Part shown: in pieces, positions 36,246 to 46,515 of the stretch | Numbering within the stretch: position 1 is the stretch's first letter | Layout: each line of letters begins with the position of its first letter | Assembly: GCF_000701445.1 (NCBI RefSeq) | Contig: NZ_JNIX01000008.1 | Span: forward strand, 124,001 to 188,000 | Direction: 5' to 3' | Source: Brevundimonas bacteroides DSM 4726 | GTDB lineage: Bacteria > Pseudomonadota > Alphaproteobacteria > Caulobacterales > Caulobacteraceae | DNA: 64,000 nt | The notes under the pieces: generated by a model | What the model saw: only the letters and a program-made list of their open reading frames with translations | Database searches by the model: none | Told to the model about the DNA's origin: nothing | Made by a program: the position numbers and the translations under genes

Positions 36246-37442
36246 ATGACCTTCCGCACTCTCTATGATGCCGGCGCCCTCGGCGGCAAGACCGCACTCG
36301 TCCGCGTGGATTTCAACGTCCCGATGGAGGATGGCCGCGTCACCGACGACACCCGCCTGCGGGTCGCCTTGCCCACGATCCAGAAGCTCCGCGACGCAGG
36401 CGCCAAGGTCGCGCTCCTCGCCCACTTCGACCGGCCCAAGGGCAAGGTCGTGCCGTCCATGAGCCTGAAGCCGGTCGTTCAGCCCCTGTCGGACCTACTC
36501 GGCGCGCCCGTCCGCTTCGCCGAGGACTGCATCGGCCCGGCGGCGGTCCATGCGATCCGCGATCTGGACGCGGGCGGCGTGGTCCTGCTCGAGAACGTCC
36601 GCTTCCATGCGGCGGAGGAAGCCAATGACGCGGTGTTCGCCACCAAGCTGGCCGACCTCGGCGAGCTCTACGTCAACGACGCCTTCTCGGCCGCCCACCG
36701 CGCTCACGCCTCGACCGAGGGGATCGCGCATCACCTGCCCGCCTACGCCGGTGAATCCATGCGCCGCGAGCTCGACGCGCTGGACGCCGCGCTCGGCAAC
36801 CCCAAGAAACCCGTCATCGGCATCGTCGGCGGGGCCAAGGTCTCGACCAAGCTCGATCTGCTCAAGAACCTGGTTGGCAAGCTCGACCGCCTCGCCATCG
36901 GTGGCGGCATGGCCAACACCTTCCTGTTTGCCCAAGGCATCGACATCGGCGGCTCGCTCGCCGAACGCGACATGGCCGACACGGCCCGCGAGATCCTCGC
37001 CGAGGCCGAGGCGCGCGGCTGCCAGATCCTGCTCCCCGTCGACTTCGTCGTCGCCACCGAGGTCAAGCCCGGCGCCGCATCCCGCCCGGTGACCGCCGGC
37101 GCCGCCCTGTCCGCCGACGACAAGATCCTCGACGCCGGACCCGCCAGCGTCGCCCGCCTGGTCGAGGCCCTGACGGCGTCCAAGACCCTGATCTGGAACG
37201 GCCCGCTCGGCGTGTTCGAGGTCCCGCCCTTCGACGCCGCCACGGTCGCCGTGGCCCAGCACGCGGCGGCGCTCGCAAAAGCCGGCGTCCTGACCGCCGT
37301 CGGCGGCGGGGGCGACACGGTCGCGGCGCTCAACCACGCCGGCGTCGTCGACGACATGACCTTCGTCTCCACCGCCGGCGGAGCCTTCCTGGAATGGATG
37401 GAGGGCAAGGCCCTTCCGGGCGTCGAAGCCCTGCGCGCCTGA
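36246..37442 (+). CDS. pgk: Phosphoglycerate kinase
   Basis: The 398-residue protein starts with [19 protein letters not shown], the hallmark of phosphoglycerate kinase. Further landmarks are [40 protein letters not shown], and the nucleotide segment [16 protein letters not shown] followed by a Gly-rich [10 protein letters not shown]. It transfers phosphate from 1,3-bisphosphoglycerate to ADP. It has a good Shine-Dalgarno sequence and follows a palindromic repeat. Length is standard. Function with gap and fba is the lower glycolytic/gluconeogenic trunk. Confidence 0.97.
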   Translation: MTFRTLYDAGALGGKTALVRVDFNVPMEDGRVTDDTRLRVALPTIQKLRDAGAKVALLAHFDRPKGKVVPSMSLKPVVQPLSDLLGAPVRFAEDCIGPAAVHAIRDLDAGGVVLLENVRFHAAEEANDAVFATKLADLGELYVNDAFSAAHRAHASTEGIAHHLPAYAGESMRRELDALDAALGNPKKPVIGIVGGAKVSTKLDLLKNLVGKLDRLAIGGGMANTFLFAQGIDIGGSLAERDMADTAREILAEAEARGCQILLPVDFVVATEVKPGAASRPVTAGAALSADDKILDAGPASVARLVEALTASKTLIWNGPLGVFEVPPFDAATVAVAQHAAALAKAGVLTAVGGGGDTVAALNHAGVVDDMTFVSTAGGAFLEWMEGKALPGVEALRA

Positions 37443-37521
37443 TCGCCTGTAACATAGCGTGACTTGAGGCCGCTCCGGCGCTAGACCGTCCGCAAAATAA
37501 GACGACCTCAGGAGGCTACCC

Positions 37522-38607
37522 TTGGCGCGGATCACCCTGCGACAGTTGCTCGACCACGCGGCCGAGAACGACTACGGCCTGCCAGCCTACAACATCAACA
37601 ATATGGAGCAGGGCCTAGCCATCATGGAGGCGGCCGAGGCCGTCAACGCGCCGGTCATCATCCAGGCCAGCCGCGGGGCTCGCTCCTACGCCAACGACGT
37701 GGTCCTGGCCCGGCTGATCGACGCGCTCGTCGAGCTCTATCCGCACATCCCGGTCTGCATGCATCAGGACCACGGCAACGGCCCCGCCACCTGCGCCACC
37801 GCCATCCAGTACGGCTTCACCTCGGTGATGATGGACGGATCGCTGGAAGAGGACGGCAAGACCCCCGCCAGCTACGACTACAACGTCGACGTCACCCGCC
37901 GCGTGGTCGAGATGGCCCACGCCTGCGGCGTCTCGGTCGAGGGCGAGCTGGGCGTGCTGGGCTCGCTGGAGACCGGCATGGGCGAGGCCGAGGACGGCCA
38001 CGGCTTCGAGGGCAAGCTGGACCATTCCGCCCTGCTGACCGATCCGGACCAGGCCGTCGACTTCGTCAGCCGCACCAAGGTCGACGCTCTCGCCATCGCC
38101 ATGGGCACTAGCCACGGCGCCTACAAGTTCACGCGCCAGCCGGACGGCGAGGTCCTGGCCATGCACGTCATCGAGGAAATCCACCGCCGCCTTCCCGACA
38201 CTCACCTGGTCATGCACGGTAGCTCGTCGGTGCCTCAGGACCTGCAGGACATCATTAACCAGTACGGCGGTCAGATGCCCCAAACCTGGGGCGTGCCCGT
38301 CGAGGAGATCCAGCGCGGCATCAAGCACGGCGTGCGCAAGATCAACATCGACACCGACAACCGCATGGCCATGACCGGCGCGATCCGCAAAGTGCTGGCC
38401 GAAAAGCCCGGCGAGTTCGATCCGCGCGCCTATTTGAAGCCGGCGAAGGAGGCGATGCGCAAGCTGTGCGCCGAGCGCTTCCAGCAGTTCGGCTGCGAGG
38501 GCCAGGCCTCCAAGATCCGCCCGATGTCGACGGCCCAGATGGCGAAGCGTTATGCCACCGGCGATCTCGACCCCGTCTACGGCCGCCGCGAGAGCGCGGC
38601 GGCCTGA
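37522..38607 (+). CDS. fba: Class II fructose-1,6-bisphosphate aldolase
   Basis: The 361-residue enzyme is of the class II type found in Rhodobacter and Caulobacter relatives. It has [15 protein letters not shown] with the zinc-site His and catalytic Asp, [24 protein letters not shown] and [16 protein letters not shown] at 37522 is the start, six bases after AGGAGG; no ATG fits the conserved N-terminus ([20 protein letters not shown]). It condenses dihydroxyacetone phosphate and glyceraldehyde-3-phosphate. It follows pgk by 79 bases. Confidence 0.95.
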   Translation: MARITLRQLLDHAAENDYGLPAYNINNMEQGLAIMEAAEAVNAPVIIQASRGARSYANDVVLARLIDALVELYPHIPVCMHQDHGNGPATCATAIQYGFTSVMMDGSLEEDGKTPASYDYNVDVTRRVVEMAHACGVSVEGELGVLGSLETGMGEAEDGHGFEGKLDHSALLTDPDQAVDFVSRTKVDALAIAMGTSHGAYKFTRQPDGEVLAMHVIEEIHRRLPDTHLVMHGSSSVPQDLQDIINQYGGQMPQTWGVPVEEIQRGIKHGVRKINIDTDNRMAMTGAIRKVLAEKPGEFDPRAYLKPAKEAMRKLCAERFQQFGCEGQASKIRPMSTAQMAKRYATGDLDPVYGRRESAAA

Positions 38608-38739
38608 CCGCCTTCCAGCGGTTGCCTGTCAGGTTCGGTCAGGTTCGGAAAGGGTCGTTCGCCGACCCAAGTTGTAATGTCGCACCATTGCACCTAGGCT
38701 CCGTCCTTGGGGATGGACAACACGCCTGAGGGGGACGTG

Positions 38740-39369
38740 ATGGCCGACAAGAAGAACATGGACCGCCGCTCGTTCTTGAGCCGCGTCATCGGGGCGGCCA
38801 CCATGGGCGGGGCCCTGACGGCCGTCACGGGTCAGGCCGAGGCCCAGTCGGGTTGCAGCGACAGCGACAGCGGCTCCTACTCGGACCCGAGTGGACGCGG
38901 TCGTCGTTGCAACACCTATCAGAGCGGCTGCACAGACAGCGACACGGGCAACTATCGCGATGGCGTCGGCAACGGTCGGCGCTGCGACACATCGACCGGC
39001 TGCACCGACAGCGATACCGGGACGTACGGAGACGGCGTCGGCAACGGTCGGCGCTGCTCGACGCCCTCGACCGGTTGCAGCGACAGCGATTCGGGCACCT
39101 ATGGCGATGAATCGGGCCGCGGCCGTCGCTGCTCGACGCCGTCGACCGGCTGCACCGACAGTGATACCGGCAACTACGGCGACGGCGTGGGCCGCGGCCG
39201 CCGCTGCACGCCCGCCTACAGCCAGTCCGGCTGCACCGACAGCGACACCGGCACCTACGGCGACGGCGTCGGCAATGGTCGTCGTTGCTCGCCCGCTCCG
39301 CGCAGTTGCACGGACAGCGATACCGGCACCTACGGTGATGGCGTCGGCCGTGGTCGTCGCTGCGGGTAA
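38740..39369 (+). CDS. Tat-exported protein of seven Cys/Asp-rich repeats
   Basis: ATG 38740 follows GAGGGGGAC. The 209-residue product starts with a twin-arginine signal (DRRSFLSRVIG, then a hydrophobic Ala/Gly stretch, cleavage likely after QAEA at residue 35). The rest is seven near-identical units of 19 residues, from cysteine to cysteine: C-[ST]-D-S-D-[ST]-G-x-Y-x-D-x-x-G-x-G-R-R-C, joined by linkers of 4-8 residues rich in Thr, Ser and Pro. The DSDTGTYGDG core resembles calcium-binding Asp loops such as thrombospondin type 3. No homologue is known to me. It is 9 bases upstream of a JmjC/Cupin_4-type hydroxylase gene, the likely partner. The repeats show little sequence drift, as if recently expanded. 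Confidence 0.85.
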   Translation: MADKKNMDRRSFLSRVIGAATMGGALTAVTGQAEAQSGCSDSDSGSYSDPSGRGRRCNTYQSGCTDSDTGNYRDGVGNGRRCDTSTGCTDSDTGTYGDGVGNGRRCSTPSTGCSDSDSGTYGDESGRGRRCSTPSTGCTDSDTGNYGDGVGRGRRCTPAYSQSGCTDSDTGTYGDGVGNGRRCSPAPRSCTDSDTGTYGDGVGRGRRCG

Positions 39370-39378
39370 GGACCGGCC

Positions 39379-40560
39379 TTGAGTTCCTCGCTTCTGGGGT
39401 CGCTTTCCGACCCGCTCCGCTGGCTTCTCGGCGATCACGCCGACGGCTTCCTGACCGAGGTCTATGAACGCCGACCCGTGGTCGCCCGCCATGATGATCC
39501 GGACCGTTTTCGGTCGCTGCTTTCCCTCTCGGAAATCGACCGACTGGTGTCGGAGCTGGACTTCCAGCGTGGCATGCTGGTGATGACCGACTCCTCGCGC
39601 ACCATCGCGGAGTCTGACTATGTCGCCCCTTCCGGCGCTGTCGATCGCGGGGCGGTCGCCAGTCTCTACGGCAGCGGCGCGACCCTGATCCTGAACCAGC
39701 TCCAGCAGTCCCACAGTGGCATGGCCGCCCTGTGCCGCAGCCTGGAGAGCGTCATCAGCTGCCACGTCCAGACCAACACCTATCTGACCCCACCGTCGTC
39801 CCAAGGGTTCCGCACCCACTACGACAACCACGACGTCCTGGTGATCCAGATCGAGGGCGAAAAGGCCTGGCGTCTGCACGACCAGCCCATCGCCATCCCC
39901 TATCGAGGCGAGGGCTTCCAGCCCGGCGTCTATCCGGTCGGCGAACTGTCCGAGACCTTCGTGCTCCGGGCCGGGGACTGCGCCTACGTCCCTCGCGGCC
40001 TGATGCATGACGCCGCCACCTCGGGCGACAAGCCGTCGCTGCACATCACCTGCGGCCTGATCGTCCGGACCTGGGCCGACGTGGTTCTGGAGGCCGTGTC
40101 CGAGGTCTGCGTCAAGGACGAGGCCTTCCGCCGCAGCCTGCCACCGGGCTTCGCCAACCCCGGCTACGACCGCGCCGCATTGGGTCGAGAGTTCCAGACC
40201 CTGATCCAGCGCCTATCCGACCAGGCGCGCCTCGACCACGCGCTGGATTTCGCCATCCGCGAGTTCGTGCTCAGCCGCGAGTCCGACGTCTCCGGCGCTC
40301 TGCTCGGGGCGCACGAACCGCTCGCCGCCGCCTATGTTGCTCGCCCCTCCATCTGGCGCATCGAGGAGGATGGCCCCGATGGCGATCGGCCGCTCCGGCT
40401 CATCGCCCCCGGCGGCGAAATGGACTTCCCCGGCCTGGATCGTGCCGCGCTCGAGCGCGCCCTGTCCGGAGCTGTCTTCTCGCCCGGCGACCTCGGCATG
40501 GCGGACCCCGCGCCCGTGATCCGGCGGCTGGTCGCGGCCGGCCTGATCGGCGCGACCTGA
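39379..40560 (+). CDS. JmjC/Cupin_4-type 2-oxoglutarate-dependent hydroxylase
   Basis: A TTG start at 39379, behind AAGGA, gives 393 residues. The N-terminus (FLTEVYERRPVVARHDD) and core resemble Cupin_4 oxygenases such as YcfD/RoxA and NO66. The iron-binding facial triad is visible as H147-x-D149 in FRTHYDNHDVLVIQIEGEK and H210 in AYVPRGLMHDAATS. The C-terminal 150 residues form the dimerisation and winged-helix-like region usual for ribosomal oxygenases. Known members hydroxylate Arg or His of ribosomal proteins. The immediate upstream repeat protein, with RR in every unit, suggests a different substrate here: the repeats. That is inference. Confidence 0.82.
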   Translation: MSSSLLGSLSDPLRWLLGDHADGFLTEVYERRPVVARHDDPDRFRSLLSLSEIDRLVSELDFQRGMLVMTDSSRTIAESDYVAPSGAVDRGAVASLYGSGATLILNQLQQSHSGMAALCRSLESVISCHVQTNTYLTPPSSQGFRTHYDNHDVLVIQIEGEKAWRLHDQPIAIPYRGEGFQPGVYPVGELSETFVLRAGDCAYVPRGLMHDAATSGDKPSLHITCGLIVRTWADVVLEAVSEVCVKDEAFRRSLPPGFANPGYDRAALGREFQTLIQRLSDQARLDHALDFAIREFVLSRESDVSGALLGAHEPLAAAYVARPSIWRIEEDGPDGDRPLRLIAPGGEMDFPGLDRAALERALSGAVFSPGDLGMADPAPVIRRLVAAGLIGAT

Positions 40561-40586
40561 GCCCGGCGACATGCTAGATCGCGTGC

Positions 40587-41600
40587 GTGGACGACGACGC
40601 CGAGGAAGTTGAAGGCCTGCCCGGCGCGGAAGGCGAGCGTCTGCTGGCGGACCTGTCTAACAAGGACTTGAGCCAGCGTCTGGATCGCCTCTTGGCCGAC
40701 GCCCTGCCCGACATGTCCCGGGCGCGTCTGCAGGCCCTGCTCTCCGAGGGCGCGGTCACCCTCGACGGCGAGCGCGTCTCGTCGCGGGATCGACCGCAGG
40801 CCGCCACCTATGCCGTCCTCGTCCCGCCCGTCGCCCCGGCAGACCCCCAGCCCGAGGCCATCTCCCTCACCGTCCTGTTCGAGGACGCTGACCTGATCGT
40901 GATCGACAAGCCGGCGGGCATGGCGGCCCATCCGGCCCCCGGGACCGAGACCGGCACCCTTGTCAACGCCCTGCTGCACCATTGCGGCGCGTCCCTGTCC
41001 GGCATCGGCGGCGTCGCCCGCCCCGGCATCGTCCACCGTCTGGACAAGGACACCTCCGGCGTCATGGTCGCCGCCAAGTCCGACCGCGCCCACGCCGGAC
41101 TGTCGGCCCTGTTCGCCGCCCACGACATCGAGCGCACCTACATCGCCCTGACGCGCGGCGCGCCCTCGCCGGACCGGGGGCGGATCGAAACCCTGATCGG
41201 CCGCTCCTCCTCGGATCGCAAGAAGATGGCCGTGCTGAAATCCGGCGGCCGCAACGCCATCACCGACTACGTCGTCCAGGCCCGCTTCGGCGAACCGGCA
41301 AAGGCCGGCGCGACCCCGCTCGCCGGCCGCGTCGCCTGCACGCTTCACACCGGCCGCACCCACCAGATCCGCGTGCACCTCGCCTCGAAGGGCGCGCCGA
41401 TCCTGGGCGATGCCGTCTACGGCTCGGGCAGCCCGGCCACCGCCGTCCGTGCGGCGATCGCCGAATCCGGCCTGACCCGACAGGCGCTCCACGCCGCCGT
41501 CCTGGGTTTCGTCCACCCTGTCTCGGGCGAACCCCTGCGCTTCGAGACCCCGCCCCCCGCTGACATGACCCGGCTGGAGGCCTTGCTCACTGGACTCTGA
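40587..41600 (+). CDS. rluD: RluD-type 23S rRNA pseudouridine synthase
   Basis: The 337-residue enzyme has an N-terminal S4 domain (LSQRLDRLLADALPDMSRAR) and the RluA-family catalytic domain. The catalytic Asp lies in IVHRLDKDTSGVMVAAKS, and GRTHQIRVHLASKGAPILGD is the conserved RNA-binding segment. Members with S4 modify U1911, U1915 and U1917 of helix 69 in 23S rRNA or U955 types; the sequence alone does not select the target. It starts at GTG 40587, 26 bases after the JmjC-type gene. Confidence 0.88.
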   Translation: MDDDAEEVEGLPGAEGERLLADLSNKDLSQRLDRLLADALPDMSRARLQALLSEGAVTLDGERVSSRDRPQAATYAVLVPPVAPADPQPEAISLTVLFEDADLIVIDKPAGMAAHPAPGTETGTLVNALLHHCGASLSGIGGVARPGIVHRLDKDTSGVMVAAKSDRAHAGLSALFAAHDIERTYIALTRGAPSPDRGRIETLIGRSSSDRKKMAVLKSGGRNAITDYVVQARFGEPAKAGATPLAGRVACTLHTGRTHQIRVHLASKGAPILGDAVYGSGSPATAVRAAIAESGLTRQALHAAVLGFVHPVSGEPLRFETPPPADMTRLEALLTGL

Positions 41601-41635
41601 CACACCAACTGTTACGGAACAGAAGGGAGACCGTC

Positions 41636-41953
41636 ATGACCATCGACCTCGAGATCACCGACAACGCCGAGGCCCACCGCTACGAACTGCCCGTGGACGG
41701 TCAGGTCGCGGTCGTAACCTACAACCTGTCCCCGCCGAACCTGATGATCACAGAGACCCTGGTGCCCCAGGCGCTGGAGGGACGCGGCATCGCCAGTCGG
41801 CTGGTCCGCCACGTCATCGCCGACGCCCGGGCTCGAGGCCTCCTGATCCTGCCCGTCTGTCCCTTCTTCGCCGCCTTCTTCCAGAAACATCCCGATCAGG
41901 CCGACGTCGTCCACCCCGCCTATCGCATCAGCCTCGGCCTGCCCACTGAGTAA
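41636..41953 (+). CDS. Small GNAT-type N-acetyltransferase (YidJ/YjdJ group)
   Basis: The 105-residue protein belongs to the compact GNAT-like group. It has a short N-terminal beta meander (HRYELPVDGQVAVVTYNL), then MITETLVPQALEGRGIASRLVRHVIADARARG, in which the EGRGIASRLV is the acetyl-CoA-binding loop, and the CPFFAAFFQKHP C-terminal segment. Such proteins resemble human NATD1; substrates are unknown. It is preceded by AAGGGAG and stands between rluD and rpoH. Confidence 0.85.
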   Translation: MTIDLEITDNAEAHRYELPVDGQVAVVTYNLSPPNLMITETLVPQALEGRGIASRLVRHVIADARARGLLILPVCPFFAAFFQKHPDQADVVHPAYRISLGLPTE

Positions 41954-42081
41954 GTCTTGATTTAAAACCTACTACCTGCTACAAGCCGCGTCATTCGGCG
42001 CAGTGGCGCCGGGGTCACGGTCACGCTTTCCTGTGACGATCCGCCCCTAACAAGGCGGGCAACCTGTCGCCACATGATCCG

Positions 42082-42110
42082 CTTGAGGGGTCGAGGACCC
42101 GGCGCCCATC
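42082..42110 (+). promoter_or_regulatory. Candidate sigma-32 promoter of rpoH
   Basis: CTTGAGG (42082-42088) and GCCCATCC (42104-42111) are spaced by 15 bases, close to the heat-shock consensus CTTGAAA-N(11-16)-CCCCATNT, and lie 55 bases upstream of the rpoH start. Caulobacter rpoH is known to have a heat-shock-dependent promoter. The 211-base gap also holds an AT-rich stretch near 41956-41975 that may be a housekeeping promoter. Confidence 0.5.
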
Positions 42111-42164
42111 CCGGGGCCGGCGCCAAATAGGACCCGCTCGCTACCGGTCGGAGGGACCACGTCT

Positions 42165-43052
42165 ATGGCTGCCAATGCTACGCTCGCGGTGATGTCGCCT
42201 GAACAGGGGCTGTCGCGATACCTGTCTGAAATCCGCAAGTTCCCGATGCTCACCAAGGACGAGGAGTTCATGCTCGCCAAGCGGTGGACCGAGCATCAGG
42301 ACCCCGAGGCCGCGCACCGCCTCGTCACCTCGCACCTTCGTCTCGTGGCGAAGATCGCCATGGGTTATCGCGGCTACGGCCTGCCGATCGGCGAAGTGAT
42401 CTCCGAGGGCAACGTCGGCCTGATGCAGGCCGTGAAAAAATTCGACCCGGACAAGGGCTTCCGCCTGGCGACCTACGCCATGTGGTGGATCCGCGCCTCG
42501 ATCCAGGAATACATCCTGCGCAGCTGGTCGCTCGTGAAGATGGGCACCACCGCCGCCCAGAAGAAGCTGTTCTTCAACCTGCGCAAGGCCAAGAGCCAGA
42601 TCTCGGCCTTCGAGGAGGGCGACCTGCGCCCCGAGCATCTCTCGGCCATCGCCACCAAGCTGGGCGTGACCGAGGAAGAGGTCACCAACATGAACCGTCG
42701 TCTGTCCGGCGACGCCTCGCTGAACGCGCCGCTGCGCGTCGACGGCGAAAGCGAGTGGCAGGATTGGCTGGCGGACGACAACGCCGTCTCTCAGGAGACC
42801 CAGCTCGCCGAGAGCGAAGAAAAGTCCATCCGCATGAGCCTGCTCGAAGAGGCCATGGGCGAGTTGACCGAGCGCGAGAAGCATATCCTGACCGAGCGCC
42901 GCCTCAAGGACGACCCGGTCACGCTCGAAGAACTCGCAGCCCAGTACGGCGTCAGCCGCGAACGCGTGCGTCAGATCGAGGTGCGCGCCTTCGAAAAGCT
43001 GCAGAAGGCCATGCGGGCCGCCGCCGAAGAGCGGAATCTGCTGGACGCCTAG
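42165..43052 (+). CDS. rpoH: Heat-shock sigma factor sigma-32
   Basis: The 295-residue sigma factor has region 1.2 and 2 (GLSRYLSEIRKFPMLTKDEE, then FRLATYAMWWIRASIQEYIL), the RpoH box QKKLFFNLRKAK that distinguishes sigma-32 from other groups, and region 4 ending with TLEELAAQYGVSRERVRQIE. It directs transcription of chaperone and protease genes such as hslUV and dnaJ. Upstream is a promoter-like element matching its own consensus, compatible with autoregulation. The length is normal. Confidence 0.96.
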   Translation: MAANATLAVMSPEQGLSRYLSEIRKFPMLTKDEEFMLAKRWTEHQDPEAAHRLVTSHLRLVAKIAMGYRGYGLPIGEVISEGNVGLMQAVKKFDPDKGFRLATYAMWWIRASIQEYILRSWSLVKMGTTAAQKKLFFNLRKAKSQISAFEEGDLRPEHLSAIATKLGVTEEEVTNMNRRLSGDASLNAPLRVDGESEWQDWLADDNAVSQETQLAESEEKSIRMSLLEEAMGELTEREKHILTERRLKDDPVTLEELAAQYGVSRERVRQIEVRAFEKLQKAMRAAAEERNLLDA

Positions 43053-43098
43053 CCTTCAAGCAGCGAGCGACCGCGTCGCGAGCGTTAGGGCGAAAAGC

Positions 43099-43908
43099 CT
43101 ACCCGGCCCGAGCCAGCTGCGTCTCGGGCGGGGCCAGCGCCAGCAGCGCGTTGATCGGGGCCGCCAGCATGGCCTTGGTCGGCGCGCCCTGGGCCAGGCA
43201 GCTCTCGAGCCCGGCCGCCGCGACGGCCAGCCGGGTGTCGCCCGTCTTGACCGCCAACGCCTTCAGCGTCTCTGCCTGCTGCCTGGACGCCCGCACCGCC
43301 TGCATCGGATCGCTGTCGAACTGCGCCAGCGACGCCGCCAGGATTCGCAGAGCCTGATCCTTGACGGCCACCGCCGCCTCGCCTGCCGTCTTGGGTTTGT
43401 CCGCGCTCCGCTTCTGGGGCCCGGCGTATTCGCCCGAGTTGAACCGGCGCCGATCCGGCCCGACATAGCCAACCGCCTCGATCCACTCGCGCGGCTTCAG
43501 CGCCACGTTCTCGACCCGCTTGAACAGGTCGCCCGCCGTGAACGGCTTTCTCAGGAACTCGTGAATGCCCGCATCCCGCGCGCCCTTGATCGAGGACGCC
43601 GTCGCTTCGGACGTGACCATGATGATCGGCGCCCGGCGGCACGCCATGTTCGAGCGTCGCACCCGCCGGGCGAACTGCTCTCCGTCCAGTCGAAGCCCCG
43701 ACCGCTCCGTGAAGATCACACCCGGTTCCAGCTCTCGCGCATGGTCCAGCGCCCGGCCTTCGTCCGTTTCGGTCACGACTTCGCGTGATCCGAGGTTCTT
43801 CATGATATCCTGCAGCAGCCGCGCGGACGCCGCGTTCGGATCGACGATCAGCACACGCCTTACCGCCGGCTCGATGCGGTTCAGGGTCTTGGCGTCGGCG
43901 GTGAACAC
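43099..43908 (-). CDS. Atypical receiver-domain protein with Glu at the phosphorylation site
   Basis: The 269-residue protein begins with a receiver fold: RRVLIVDPNAASARLLQDIM, then a middle strand PGVIFTERSGLRLDGEQFARR, then APIIMVTSEATASSIKGARDAGIHEFLRKPFT. In the middle strand Glu (E68) replaces the phosphorylated Asp, and the acidic pocket has only one acid (VDP rather than DD). It should therefore not be phosphorylated but may mimic the active form. The C-terminal 130 residues are helical with no output domain recognised. It is convergent with rpoH (46 bases) and upstream of nothing in operon, since purA ends 75 bases away. Confidence 0.8.
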   Translation of the reverse strand: MFTADAKTLNRIEPAVRRVLIVDPNAASARLLQDIMKNLGSREVVTETDEGRALDHARELEPGVIFTERSGLRLDGEQFARRVRRSNMACRRAPIIMVTSEATASSIKGARDAGIHEFLRKPFTAGDLFKRVENVALKPREWIEAVGYVGPDRRRFNSGEYAGPQKRSADKPKTAGEAAVAVKDQALRILAASLAQFDSDPMQAVRASRQQAETLKALAVKTGDTRLAVAAAGLESCLAQGAPTKAMLAAPINALLALAPPETQLARAG

Positions 43909-43983
43909 GAAGGGGGGCTCCGGAAGGCTGGACCTCCGCCCTAGCCCATCTCGGTTAAGGCCGCGTTGAGCGTGAACGCGGGC

Positions 43984-45276
<1,293 letters not shown>

Positions 45277-45357
45277 TGCACAAGTCTCCGCTGGATGCGG
45301 GCGCAGCCTATAGCGGGGGAATCGAGGGATGTCGTCCCAACCGGGACGGTTTTCGGC

Positions 45358-46515
45358 TCAGAGTTCGGCGACGGCCGTCTGGAAGGCCCATTCCAGCCAC
45401 GGCGTCGCGGCCACCACGTCCTCGGTCTCGACCGTGCACCCGCACCACAGCCTCAGGCCCGCCGGCGCGTTCCGGTGGCTCTCGACGTCGTAGGCCGCGT
45501 CCTCGGCTTCCAGCAGGCTCTTTATCCGCTTCACGAAGGCTTGGCGCCCCGCCTCGTCCAGCGCGGTCACCCTCGGATCGACGATCTTCAGGCACACCGA
45601 GGTCGTCGACCGCGTCGCTGGATCGACCGCCAGCGGCTCGATCCAGTCCGTCCGCTCGACCCAGTCGAACAGGGCCTTGGCGTTCGCATCCGTGCGCCGG
45701 ATCAGTTCCTTCAGCCCGCCGATGCGCCCCGCCCACTCCAGCGCGTCGATCCAGTCCTCCAGCGTCCACAGACTGAAGGTGTTGATCATGGTCCCGGTCG
45801 CCAGCGCCCGGTCGAACCCCTTACCGTCCCGCAGCCTCAGCACCTTGGGCACCGCCCGAGGCGGCTCGAACGCATCCAGCCGCGCCACCGCCCGGGGCCC
45901 CAGGGCCGCGATCCCGATCCCCGCCTCGCCGCCCAGCGCCTTCTGGAAGCTGAACGTCACCACATCGACCCGCTCATAGTCGATCGGCATGGCGAAGGCC
46001 GCGCTGGTCGCGTCGCAGATCACGATCCCCTCGCGATCCCTGGAGATGAAGTCTGCATTGGGCACCCGCACCCCCGCCGTCGTCCCGTTCCAGGGAAACA
46101 CCAGGTCCTTCTTCGGATCGACCCGCCCCAGATCCGGCAGCTCCCCCCACGGCGCTTCCAGCAGCTCCAGGTCCGGAAGCTTCAGGTGATCCCTGGCATC
46201 CACCGCCCACAGCTTGCCGAAGTTCTCGAACGCCATGACCTGGGTCGGCCGCTCGCCGAGCATGTTCCACATCGCCGCCTCGACCGCGCCCGTGTCGGAC
46301 CCCGGCACATAGGCCAGCACCCAGTCCTCCGGCACCTCCAGCAACGCCTTGGTCAGCCTAAGCGCATGGGCAAACCGCTCCACCACCTCCGGCGCGCGAA
46401 TGCCCCGGCCCAGCAGATCGTGCGGCAAGGCTTGCGACGACCACCCCGGCCGCTTGGCCGTCGGCCCGGCCGACAACCACGGCCGCTTCGGCTTCACCGT
46501 CGGCTTTGTAACCAT
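45358..46515 (-). CDS. serC: Phosphoserine aminotransferase SerC
   Basis: ATG 46515 gives 385 residues. The PLP-binding lysine is in VVTFSFQKALGGEAGIG, and LSAGPTAKRPGWSSQAL and MWNMLGERPTQVMAFENFGKLW are typical of the SerC branch common in alphaproteobacteria, in which serC is usually followed by serA. It converts 3-phosphohydroxypyruvate to phosphoserine in serine synthesis. No serA is adjacent here. The ATG overlaps the stop of the J-domain gene (TGATG), so translation is probably coupled. Confidence 0.92.
   Translation of the reverse strand: MVTKPTVKPKRPWLSAGPTAKRPGWSSQALPHDLLGRGIRAPEVVERFAHALRLTKALLEVPEDWVLAYVPGSDTGAVEAAMWNMLGERPTQVMAFENFGKLWAVDARDHLKLPDLELLEAPWGELPDLGRVDPKKDLVFPWNGTTAGVRVPNADFISRDREGIVICDATSAAFAMPIDYERVDVVTFSFQKALGGEAGIGIAALGPRAVARLDAFEPPRAVPKVLRLRDGKGFDRALATGTMINTFSLWTLEDWIDALEWAGRIGGLKELIRRTDANAKALFDWVERTDWIEPLAVDPATRSTTSVCLKIVDPRVTALDEAGRQAFVKRIKSLLEAEDAAYDVESHRNAPAGLRLWCGCTVETEDVVAATPWLEWAFQTAVAEL

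Noticed and set aside
38740..39369. A CRISPR array suggested by the regular DNA repeats
   Set aside because: The repeats are codons of a continuous reading frame with a Tat signal, and the spacers are short and similar.
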